In this document: in pieces, positions 1-5,580 of the stretch
Layout: each line of letters begins with the position of its first letter
How positions within the stretch are numbered: position 1 is the stretch's first letter
Assembly (NCBI GenBank): GCA_027008965.1
Contig: JALVDN010000021.1
Span: 1-5,850 of the forward strand
Source of the DNA: Flavobacteriales bacterium
Lineage (GTDB): Bacteria; Bacteroidota; Bacteroidia; Flavobacteriales; Flavobacteriaceae
DNA length: 5,850 nucleotides
Reading direction: 5' to 3'
The notes under the pieces: generated by a model
Database searches by the model: none
Told to the model about the DNA's origin: nothing
What the model saw: the letters and a program-made list of their open reading frames with translations, nothing else
Program-made: the position numbers and the translations under genes

Positions 1-147
1 GAAGTGATATCCTTTTGAAGCTCCGCCGGATTTTTTGGCCACGGCGAGGAGGCTCCGAGCGAAGACGAGGAGACCCCGCAGCCGTGACTTGCCAAAAACC
101 GAGCGGGCCGAAAAAGATTTAAACGGAGCACGCCACAAGGCGCCCAA
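1..147 (+). repeat. Structured dispersed repeat, copy 1
   Basis: GC-rich element in AT-rich surroundings, related to copies at 5581-5738 (+) and 4792-4990 (-). Visible parts in order: ATCCTTTT (9-16), which can pair with AAAAAGAT (111-118) with one C/A mismatch; CCGC (23-26) with GCGG (103-106); an 8-bp helix TTTTTGGC (32-39) with GCCAAAAA (91-98); a 6-bp helix CACGGC (40-45) with GCCGTG (81-86); a 3'-side bulge ACTT (87-90); conserved blocks GAGGAGGCTC (46-55) and GAGACCCCGCA (70-80) around a 14-nt apical segment; and a 3' tail with a small CGCC/GGCG hairpin ending in AGGCGCCC (138-145). Its last 41 bases (107-147) match copy 2 at 39 positions. It begins near the window edge and may extend further left. 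It lies beyond the 3' end of the minus-strand operon, so in reverse orientation it could also help end that transcript. Function is unknown. Confidence 0.8.
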
Positions 148-170
148 GAAAAAATAAAATAAATTGAAAT

Positions 171-359
171 GTGGAACGTTTATTTGATATGCAAACCACA
201 AAAACCATGCTTATGCAAGATGATTACATAATTTATTTCACGAATGACTTATCTGATGACCGATTGGAAGCCAAGATTCAATTTGTACGCCGGTATTCGC
301 AGGCGGTTTTTTTTGTGAAATCCGTCGGTGGGCGTGACCTTTTCTTTTTTGTGAACTAA
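171..359 (+). CDS. Doubtful small ORF, 62 codons
   Basis: GTG-started ORF between structured repeat copy 1 and the convergent msrA, whose stop codon it overlaps by 4 bp (356-359). Later ATG starts exist at 189, 207 and 213, and the start cannot be fixed. The product would be soluble and mixed-charge, with residues such as YIIYFTNDLSDD and QFVRRYSQAVFFVK, and a Phe-rich C-terminus. I recognise no family, signal peptide or membrane segment. The upstream 148-170 is very A/T-rich without a clear Shine-Dalgarno or good promoter box. It could be a small orphan gene, a remnant of a longer gene, or chance: a 62-codon opening in AT-rich DNA is not strong evidence. It is listed because nothing else explains 171-355. 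Confidence 0.25.
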   Translation: MERLFDMQTTKTMLMQDDYIIYFTNDLSDDRLEAKIQFVRRYSQAVFFVKSVGGRDLFFFVN

Positions 360-904
360 TTTTTTTTCAAAAGGTTTTCAAAACGGCTTTCAAATTTTTT
401 AACTTTGGGAAGTATGACTGCCCGGCAATAGGGATTGTCGGGGTTTCTTTCCAGGTAGTTTTGGTGAAAATCTTCGGCCGGATAAAAGGTGGTCATTCGC
501 TCAAGCGAGGTGACGATGGGTTTGTCATAAATGCCGGTTTGTTCCAGTTGCAAAATATAGTTCACGGCTTGGTGTAATTGTTCGGGCGTGTTCCAAAAAA
601 CGGCGGAACGGTATTGGGAGCCTATATCGTTTCCTTGACGATGGAGTTGTGTTGGGTCATGGGTGGCAAAAAATACTTCCAAGAGTTTTTCATAGGAAAT
701 TTCCCCGGGATTGTATTCAATGTATATCACTTCGGCATGTCCGGTATTGCTCCGGCTTACTTCTTCATAGGTGGGGTTGGGTAAAAATCCGCCCATATAG
801 CCGGGCAATACTTTTTCCACGCCTTTCAGGTTTTTGAAAATGGCTTCGGTGCACCAAAAACATCCGCCGCCGAATACCGCTTTTTCCCGTTTATTTTCTT
901 GCAT
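356..904 (-). CDS. msrA: Peptide-methionine (S)-S-oxide reductase MsrA
   Basis: Reduces methionine-S-sulfoxide, free or in proteins, back to methionine, with thioredoxin as the usual electron donor. Starting at the ATG at 904 the protein has 182 residues, normal for a single-domain MsrA. The catalytic motif GGGCFWCTEAIF is at residues 12-23 with the nucleophile Cys15. The family segments GHAEVI (55-60) and HDPTQLHRQGNDIGSQYRS (82-100) follow, and the C-terminal NPDNPYC carries a probable resolving Cys160. There is no fused MsrB domain. The gene is last in the operon and overlaps the end of the upstream membrane-protein gene by 14 bp. An in-frame TTG at 995-997 would add 31 residues including a strongly hydrophobic stretch, giving a membrane-anchored or exported form, but at the cost of a 107-bp overlap. 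I prefer the ATG, which has GGAAAG directly before it, though an exported version cannot be excluded. The family call is very secure; the start is less so. Confidence 0.95.
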   Translation of the reverse strand: MQENKREKAVFGGGCFWCTEAIFKNLKGVEKVLPGYMGGFLPNPTYEEVSRSNTGHAEVIYIEYNPGEISYEKLLEVFFATHDPTQLHRQGNDIGSQYRSAVFWNTPEQLHQAVNYILQLEQTGIYDKPIVTSLERMTTFYPAEDFHQNYLERNPDNPYCRAVILPKVKKFESRFENLLKKN

Positions 905-1175
905 CTTTCCGGGTTTGGAAAAGATTAGTGTAAATAAAAGTAAGGGTAAAAGTAGGAATAAAATCGCTAAAGGGTAATATTTCTTCAATGAATTCAATGG
1001 TTCCTGCTATTTTTCCGGTTTGTCCGGGATACATTTTCATCAAAATATAGGCCGAAAGCGGTGCCCAGATGACGTCTTGAAACTCGCCGATGCCCGGCAC
1101 ACTGAATGAAATGACTCCGATGGCATCCAAAATCAGACTTAAAACGAGTTTTTTCCAATTGAAACGGTTTTTCAT
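891..1175 (-). CDS. Small membrane protein of unknown function
   Basis: 94-residue protein with a basic N-terminus (MKNRFNWKK) and two or three likely membrane segments: about residues 10-30, ending in the Pro/Gly-rich SVPGIG; about 36-49 (VIWAPLSAYILMKM); and about 68-86 (PFSDFIPTFTLTFIYTNLF). Acidic residues E31, D34, E61, E64 and E65 sit between them. The Pro/Gly turns and aromatic-rich third segment look selected rather than random, and I associate similar short proteins with Bacteroidota, but I cannot name a family. Its ATG overlaps the stop of the upstream CCG-protein gene as ATGA (1172-1175), typical of translational coupling. Its 3' end overlaps msrA in a different frame. A partner role in the membrane with the upstream Fe-S proteins is possible but only inferred from position. 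Confidence 0.8.
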   Translation of the reverse strand: MKNRFNWKKLVLSLILDAIGVISFSVPGIGEFQDVIWAPLSAYILMKMYPGQTGKIAGTIEFIEEILPFSDFIPTFTLTFIYTNLFQTRKDARK

Positions 1176-1960
1176 TTTTCAATGCTTCGCAAAAGAATTT
1201 CGGCTATATCCAATACTTGCACTTCTTTTTCTTTATTGTAGTGTTTCACTCCGTCTGTTATCATGGTGTTGCAGAACGCACAGGCTGTTGCGATAATGTC
1301 AGGGTTTAATTCCAAGGCTTCCCTTGTTCTGAAAACAAAAATTTCTTCGCGTTGGTTTTCGGCTTCTTTGAACATTTGTGCTCCTCCGGCACCACAGCAG
1401 ACGGCATTTTCCTTGTGGTTGGGCATTTCTTTGATTTGTATCCGAGCACCTTTCAAAACGTTCCGGGGTTCGTCATACATGCCGTTTCCTCGGCCCAAAT
1501 AACACGGGTCGTGAAAGGTGACAGTTTGATTTTCAAAAGGGTTGTCAGCCGGTTGAAGTTTTCCTTCTTCTACCAATTTTTTTAATATTTCACTGTGGTG
1601 ATAGACTTCATATTTTCCGCCTAATCCGGGATACTCGTTTTTGAAGGTATTAAAACAATGCGGACAAGTGGTGATGACTTTTTTTACACCGTAGGCGTTC
1701 ATCACTTCAATGTTGCTCATGGCTTGCATTTGAAACAAAAATTCATTTCCGGCTCTTTTGGCCGGATCACCCGAACAACTCTCTTCAGGGCCTAAAACGG
1801 CAAAATCAACGCCCGCTTTTTGCAACAATTTGACAAAAGCTTTGGTGATTTTTTTGGCCCGGTCGTCATAACTTCCCATACATCCCACCCAATATAAATA
1901 TTCGGGGATTTTTCCTTCTTGGGCCAATTCGGCCATGGTTTTCACTTGAAGTTCGCTCAT
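1172..1960 (-). CDS. CCG-domain (cysteine-rich) Fe-S electron-transfer protein, HdrB/HdrD/GlcF-like
   Basis: 262-residue soluble protein made of two CCG (DUF224-type) domains, as in the heterodisulfide reductase HdrB/HdrD C-terminal part, glycolate oxidase GlcF and LutA. Domain 1 has Cys27 (WVGCMGSYDDRA), Cys62 (ESCSGDPAKRAGNEFLFQ) and Cys99/Cys102 (TTCPHCFNTF). Its CCG motif is reduced to CSG, a variant I recall as normal for this subgroup. Domain 2 is complete, with Cys153 (HDPCYLGR), Cys188-Cys189 (AVCCGAGG) and Cys227/Cys230 (ACAFC), and probably binds a noncubane [4Fe-4S] cluster. There is no ferredoxin-type domain; that function lies in the membrane protein encoded at 2443-3759, with which this protein probably forms one complex. 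The start has an A-rich leader (AAAAAC before ATG), as is common in Bacteroidota. The gene lies 4 bp after the HAD gene and overlaps the next gene by 4 bp. The physiological substrate cannot be read from the sequence. Confidence 0.93.
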   Translation of the reverse strand: MSELQVKTMAELAQEGKIPEYLYWVGCMGSYDDRAKKITKAFVKLLQKAGVDFAVLGPEESCSGDPAKRAGNEFLFQMQAMSNIEVMNAYGVKKVITTCPHCFNTFKNEYPGLGGKYEVYHHSEILKKLVEEGKLQPADNPFENQTVTFHDPCYLGRGNGMYDEPRNVLKGARIQIKEMPNHKENAVCCGAGGAQMFKEAENQREEIFVFRTREALELNPDIIATACAFCNTMITDGVKHYNKEKEVQVLDIAEILLRSIEK

Positions 1961-1964
1961 GTTT

Positions 1965-2438
1965 TTATTCTTTAAATACTTTGATTTTTACTTCTTTCTC
2001 AACAAAAGACGTAAATTTTCCTTTATAACGTGTGGCTCGCACAATATGATTGTCAATGATATGATAGTTTCCCCCTCTGGGTTTCCCGAAAATAATCCCG
2101 TGATACTTAAACCCGTGCTTATTTAACCAGTCTTCCGTAATTTTCCGGTGCGCTTCGGTTCTGGCCGTAAAAAAAGTGATGATATGCCCTTCATCATACC
2201 ATTTGTTGATAGTTTCCAATGCATCGGGATAGGGTATCACGGTTTTCATTCGCTCGGGTTCTTCGTTGGGGACATCATCACAAATGGTGCCGTCAATATC
2301 AATCAAAAAGTTGATGATATTTTCAGGCAATTGCGGACTCAGATGATTACCCTTTTCATCCGTAACATCTTGCAGATAAAAGGGTTTTTTATATCGATAG
2401 AGGATTTTTCGTCCTATTTTTTTTATTCGCTTCAGCAT
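1965..2438 (-). CDS. Small HAD-superfamily hydrolase
   Basis: 157-residue protein with the HAD fold signatures in order: motif I DIDGT at 47-51 (nucleophile Asp47, general acid/base Asp49), motif II FFTART at 89-94 (Thr91), motif III FGKPRGG at 117-123 (Lys119) and motif IV IIDNH at 127-131 (Asp129). There is no room for a large cap domain, so the active site is probably open to a sizeable phosphorylated substrate or a macromolecule. The first 20 residues are very basic (LKRIKKIGRKILYRYKK) and could bind a membrane surface or nucleic acid. Homologues are, as far as I remember, sometimes labelled phosphoheptose isomerase or capsule-related; I do not adopt that, since nothing resembles a SIS sugar-isomerase domain. 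The gene sits 4 bp from each neighbour, between the two Fe-S genes. The superfamily is secure; the substrate is unknown. Confidence 0.88.
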   Translation of the reverse strand: MLKRIKKIGRKILYRYKKPFYLQDVTDEKGNHLSPQLPENIINFLIDIDGTICDDVPNEEPERMKTVIPYPDALETINKWYDEGHIITFFTARTEAHRKITEDWLNKHGFKYHGIIFGKPRGGNYHIIDNHIVRATRYKGKFTSFVEKEVKIKVFKE

Positions 2439-2442
2439 GATT

Positions 2443-3759
2443 CTACTCGTTTACCCAATTTAAGCGGTCGGCTTGACTGTATTGCCACGGGGCGCCATTG
2501 TTTTCAATGTTAGTAAACATCAAATTAAGCTCGGCGGGCGCCGCACTTTCTTCCATGACCATGTATTGTCTGATTTGGATGATGATATCCAACGGGTCAA
2601 TCATCACCGGACATTCTTCCACACATGCATTACAGGTGGTACAAGCCCAAATTTCTTCAGGCGTGATATAGTCCAACAATGATTTTCCGTCGTCTTCAAA
2701 TTTTCCCTTTTTATCAATGATTTTACTCACTTCTTCGGTCCGGTCGCGAACGCTCATCATGATTTTACGGGGCGATAGCAGTTTGCCGGTTTGGTTGGCC
2801 GGACAAACGCTTGTACATCTTCCACACTCCGTACACGTATAAGCATTCAACAAATTGATCCATTTCAAATCAAAAATATCTTTGGCACCGAAACGTCCGG
2901 GTTCTTCGTTTTCATCCGGGGGCGAGGCATACGGGTCGGCATTGGGGTCAAGCATCAACTCCACTTCTTTTTTCACACTCTCCAAATTGTCCAATTTGGC
3001 CAAAGGCGGAAGTTTGGCATAAAAAACATTCGGAAAAGCCAACAGAATATGATAATGCTTGGAGAAATAAAGATAATTCAAAAAAATCAATATCCCTATG
3101 ATGTGAATCCACCACATACTTCTTTCAATCATCACAAGGGATGAAGGATCTTCGGGTAATATATTCAAAAGAAAACTACTGACGGGAAAACTTCCCGCTT
3201 GGTCATAATGCGGATGGTTCAACAATTGGAGTTTCTTATCGGCGGCGTTCATGGTGAGAAAAGCCGTCATCAAAACAAATTCAAAATAAAGGATATAATT
3301 GGCGTCTTTTTTGGGCCAGCCTTCCATTTCGGGCATGTTGAACCGCCTAAGCTTGATGATATTCCTCCTGATCCAGAAAAGCGTTACGGCCACAATTACC
3401 AAAAAAGCCAAAACTTCAAAGGAAGCAATGAGAAAATCGTAAAAAGGCCCCGCAAATTTCAAAACACGGTGCGTGCCGAAAACACCGTCAATAATGATTT
3501 CAATAACCTCTATATTGATGATGATAAAACCCAGATATACGGCCAAGTGCAAGAGTGCCGGAATAGGTCTTTTAAACATTTTTTTCTGCCCGAAAGCCAC
3601 CAACAAAACATTTTTCCACCTTTCGTTTTTCCGGTCCGTACGGTCATAGGGCTTTCCCAATTTGACATTACGGATGGTTTTTTTAACCTGCCAAGTAAAG
3701 TATCCAACACCTGTACCCAATAGCAACGTAAAAATGATATTATCCAACAGATGTATCAT
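2443..3759 (-). CDS. Membrane-anchored di-[4Fe-4S] respiratory protein, HdrE/DsrM-plus-ferredoxin type
   Basis: 438-residue inner-membrane protein. The N-terminal half has about five or six hydrophobic segments (roughly 5-22, 65-90, 104-130, 155-172, 212-231 and possibly 236-248) and resembles NarI/HdrE-type cytochrome b anchors; His71, His219, His235 and His237 are candidate haem ligands. A charged linker (about 251-300) leads to two ferredoxin motifs: CTECGRCTSVCP (Cys309, 312, 315, 319) and CTTCNACVEECP (Cys373, 376, 379, 383). Electrons probably pass between the quinone pool and a soluble donor through these clusters and the CCG protein encoded at 1172-1960. Together the two polypeptides (438 plus 262 residues) have the domain order of single-chain DUF224/EMO-type ETF:menaquinone oxidoreductases. 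No flavin or dehydrogenase subunit is encoded nearby, so the donor is unknown. The start overlaps the MCE gene's stop as ATGA (3756-3759). Confidence 0.92.
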   Translation of the reverse strand: MIHLLDNIIFTLLLGTGVGYFTWQVKKTIRNVKLGKPYDRTDRKNERWKNVLLVAFGQKKMFKRPIPALLHLAVYLGFIIINIEVIEIIIDGVFGTHRVLKFAGPFYDFLIASFEVLAFLVIVAVTLFWIRRNIIKLRRFNMPEMEGWPKKDANYILYFEFVLMTAFLTMNAADKKLQLLNHPHYDQAGSFPVSSFLLNILPEDPSSLVMIERSMWWIHIIGILIFLNYLYFSKHYHILLAFPNVFYAKLPPLAKLDNLESVKKEVELMLDPNADPYASPPDENEEPGRFGAKDIFDLKWINLLNAYTCTECGRCTSVCPANQTGKLLSPRKIMMSVRDRTEEVSKIIDKKGKFEDDGKSLLDYITPEEIWACTTCNACVEECPVMIDPLDIIIQIRQYMVMEESAAPAELNLMFTNIENNGAPWQYSQADRLNWVNE

Positions 3760-4679
3760 TGTTTTGTGTTTTTATCTTTTTTCCCGAACAAAGAAAAATG
3801 AACATACCTTTTGGGATGCGCTTGTAAATCTTTGAGCAAGGCATCCAAACTTTCCAAGGTAGCATTCAAATTTTCATACAATTTTTCGTCTTTCATCAAT
3901 TTACCCATACTTCCTTTTCCTTGGTTCAAATTTTCCAATATATTTTTAAGGTTTTCAGTGCTTTCCGTCAGGTTATTTAAAATTTTGCTATAATCGGCTT
4001 GCGTAAGTTGTTCGGAAACGGAATGTATGTTTTCCGAAGTTTTTTCCATGTGTGAAAGTGTATTTTTTATACCCCGGCGGTTTTCGGCCAACATCATTCT
4101 GGTTTCACGAGACAATTTATTCAGTTCATCGGTTGTGCGAGCCAGATTATCCAGCAACACACCGAGATTTTTTTGATTGGCGGCGCTAAAAGTTTCATTG
4201 AGTTTGGTCATCAAAGCATTGGTTTTCACAATAAGCTCTTCCACTTGGGTTTGGGTATTGCCCAAAATATCCGTGAACCCTCCCGACGCCACACTTTGCA
4301 ACGTATCACCATCCTTGGCAGGCTCGGGTGAAAACCCTAACTCCATTTCCAGATTTTTCTCGCCCAAAAGTCCTAAACCCGAAATTTTTATCTTACTGTC
4401 TTGCGGAATAAAATATTCCTTATCAATATTAACCTTCAACACGATTTTTCGGTCCGTATCCCTGAAATGCATTTCCTGAATGGAGCCAATGACCAAACCG
4501 CGCATTTTCACCGGCGTGGAATTGCTGATGCCTTCCACATTATCAAAGACCGCATAATAAGTGTTATAGTGTTTCAAAATATCCTTCCCTTTCAAGAAAT
4601 TGTAGCCCCAAATGAAAAGTATGATGGTTATGATACCGAAAAGAGCGGCTTTATATTCTTTTTTTAATTGAAAACTCAT
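3756..4679 (-). CDS. MCE/MlaD-family envelope lipid-transport protein
   Basis: 307-residue protein with a short cytoplasmic N-terminus (MSFQLKKEYK), one membrane anchor at about 11-29, and a single MCE domain at about 38-116. Typical residues are VFDNVEGISNSTPVKMRGLVIG (44-65) and the glycine-rich ISGLGLLGEKNLEM (99-112). A long helical segment (about 140-285) follows, rich in Asn, Leu, Glu and Thr, likely a coiled coil that could extend across the periplasm. It ends with a short LQAHPKRYVHFSLFGKKDK tail. In MlaD-like systems the MCE domain forms rings that move phospholipids between membranes with an MlaE-type permease and MlaF-type ATPase; neither is in this window. First gene of the operon: GAGGAA (4683-4688) lies 3 bases before the ATG and a promoter-like sequence 21-50 bases upstream. 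The family is secure; the cargo is not known. Confidence 0.93.
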   Translation of the reverse strand: MSFQLKKEYKAALFGIITIILFIWGYNFLKGKDILKHYNTYYAVFDNVEGISNSTPVKMRGLVIGSIQEMHFRDTDRKIVLKVNIDKEYFIPQDSKIKISGLGLLGEKNLEMELGFSPEPAKDGDTLQSVASGGFTDILGNTQTQVEELIVKTNALMTKLNETFSAANQKNLGVLLDNLARTTDELNKLSRETRMMLAENRRGIKNTLSHMEKTSENIHSVSEQLTQADYSKILNNLTESTENLKNILENLNQGKGSMGKLMKDEKLYENLNATLESLDALLKDLQAHPKRYVHFSLFGKKDKNTKQ

Positions 4680-4700
4680 GTGTTCCTCAGCTTATATATG

Positions 4701-4730
4701 CAATATTAATGAATTTTTATGACCCGCAAA
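4701..4730 (-). promoter_or_regulatory. Probable promoter of the MCE-to-msrA operon
   Basis: On the minus strand TTTG (4727-4730) is followed after 18 bases by TAATATTG (4701-4708). The Bacteroidota primary sigma consensus is TTTG and TAnnTTTG about 19 bases apart, so there is one mismatch. Transcription would start near 4694, leaving a leader of roughly 15 bases that contains GAGGAA just before the MCE start codon. The stretch 4731-4791 further upstream is AT-rich and shows nothing else I can name. Confidence 0.5.
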
Positions 4731-4791
4731 TGCACTTTGATATACTATGACATGTTTTCAGTAAAAAATCTTTTGATTTAGCATCATTTCA

Positions 4792-4990
4792 GGGCGCCTG
4801 CCCGCTCGGGTTCAAGCATGCCGGCGGATTTCACCAAAAAGCTCATCCGCCGGCGCTTTCACCCGGCGGACACCGGGCTGTCCGCTTAAATTCGGCTCGG
4901 GCAAGCCGGTTTTTGTATCGCTTGCTGCGGGGTCTCACCACCTCCGTGTTGAGCCTCCTCGCAAGCACAAAAACAAGGCGGTGCTTCAAG
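4792..4990 (-). repeat. Structured dispersed repeat, copy 3 (enlarged variant)
   Basis: Read on the minus strand from 4990 down. TTGAAGC leads into an 8-bp helix GTTTTTGT (4967-4974) with ACAAAAAC (4909-4916) and a 6-bp helix GCTTGC (4961-4966) with GCAAGC (4920-4925). The 3'-side bulge is GAT (4917-4919). The conserved blocks GAGGAGGCTC (4951-4960) and GAGACCCCGCA (4926-4936) enclose a 14-nt apical segment. It continues with GAGCCGAA, TTTAAGCGGACA and a hairpin GCGGACA/TGTCCGC (4866-4872 with 4879-4885). Relative to copies 1 and 2 the outer CCTTTT/AAAAAGA arms are shortened on both sides, and extra sequence precedes the shared terminal AGGCGCCC (4792-4799). That extra sequence holds a perfect 10-bp stem, GCCGGCGGAT (4820-4829) with ATCCGCCGGC (4845-4854). 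It lies just upstream of the operon promoter and points toward it. Confidence 0.75.
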
Positions 4991-5140
4991 TATAAAATGT
5001 AGAATAACGTTGTAGTTATTTTTGTTGAGAACAAAGCCGGCCATCCGTAGGCATAGCCGAAGCTATGGCAAGGATGGTCAATGCAGTTATCGGCAAAAAG
5101 AACAAAACTTGGTTATATATTTTATGTTTGAAGCACCGCC
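4977..5140. repeat. MITE-like 164-bp inverted-repeat unit
   Basis: The ends are 22-bp inverted repeats: GGCGGTGCTTCAA, a 2-base mismatch, then ATAAAAT (4977-4998) against its complement at 5119-5140. The interior carries a hairpin GGCCATCC (5039-5046) with GGATGGTC (5072-5079, one G-U pair) capped by CATAGC-CGAA-GCTATG (5052-5067), and smaller stems AATAAC/GTTATT (5003-5008 with 5015-5020) and TTGT/ACAA (5022-5025 with 5031-5034). There is no credible ORF and no target-site duplication outside the ends (left flank AACAA, right flank CGGTC). The left end overlaps the 5' arm of copy 3, so the unit may be part of the composite repeat rather than an independent insertion. Confidence 0.5.
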
Positions 5141-5159
5141 CGGTCTTCCCCTTCGCCTC

Positions 5160-5210
5160 ATATCGCTTCCATCCCTGGCGCTTGAGTTCGGGCGGCAAGC
5201 CGCCCTCGAA
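5160..5210 (-). repeat. Possible 5' fragment of the structured repeat family with a GC hairpin
   Basis: On the minus strand a 6-bp hairpin GGGCGG-CTTG-CCGCCC (5190-5205) is followed by AGGGATGGAAGCGATAT (5160-5176). The last part resembles the GAAGTGATATCC that opens copy 1. From memory, AGGGATGGAAGCG(G)ATATCC commonly opens a dispersed flavobacterial intergenic element, which I cannot verify here. If so, this is the true 5' end of copy 3, separated from its core by the inverted-repeat unit at 4977-5140. The hairpin has no U-run on its 3' side in either direction, so it is not a standard terminator. Confidence 0.4.
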
Positions 5211-5251
5211 TAAAAAACACCGAACAATTGAACGATGATTTTAGATTTTTG

Positions 5252-5580
5252 TTCTCCTACTGCAAACATTGAAGTAGTGTGTCATTTCGACGAACGTAGT
5301 GAGGAGAAATCTCTTACCGGATACAGAATGAGATTTCTCAGTCGCTCGTGCCTCGCTCCTTCGAAATGACAGGCTCTCCTACAATAAAATCAGTAGTGCA
5401 TGTCATTCTGAGCGAGTTCCGGCGTATGCCGGAACGACGAGGAATCTCATTCTTTTGTCAAATTTGTTTGAGATTTCTCGTCGCTCGCCTGCGGCTCGCT
5501 CCTACGAAATGACACGCTCTTCTACAATAAAATCAGTACCGCACTGTCATTCCGACGGAGCGAAGCGACGAGGAATCTCC
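5252..5580. repeat. Tandem array of REP-like palindromes
   Basis: Two large imperfect palindromes and one half unit. Unit A has arms at 5281-5313 and 5330-5370, unit B at 5402-5448 and 5470-5513, and the half unit lies at 5546-5579. Arms start GTCATTYYGA or GTCATTCTGA and end GAGGARAATCTC or GAGGAATCTC, with the right arms as their complements. The linkers share an identical CTACAATAAAATCAGTA (5379-5395 and 5522-5538), giving a 143-bp period. A diverged linker is visible before unit A (5252-5280). Unit B's left arm contains its own perfect 8-bp hairpin, GTTCCGGC-GTAT-GCCGGAAC (5416-5435). Palindromes of this GTCATT...GAATCTC style occur in many bacterial genomes. No transposase gene is present here. 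Confidence 0.8.

Noticed and set aside
891..997. Frameshift joining the 94-residue membrane protein to MsrA as one gene
   Set aside because: Both products look complete. The membrane protein ends in a normal charged tail and stop, and MsrA has a full-length catalytic domain with its own ATG and leader.
2148..3723. Plus-strand ORFs of 117-174 codons opposite the HAD and Fe-S genes
   Set aside because: They are antisense shadows of genes with clear motifs, and their translations have no recognisable domains.
5190..5205. GC-rich hairpin as a Rho-independent terminator
   Set aside because: The stem GGGCGG/CCGCCC is strong, but no T-run follows it on either strand in the right place; the T-run on the minus strand precedes the stem.
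4843..5269. Several 60-63-codon ORFs on both strands
   Set aside because: They run through inverted repeats and GC-rich hairpins, overlap one another on opposite strands, and have no recognisable domain or leader. They are products of the repeat composition.
5252..5580. CRISPR array
   Set aside because: There are only two to three units with a 143-bp period, the units are long palindromes with variable centres, and the linkers are conserved rather than unique. There are no cas genes.
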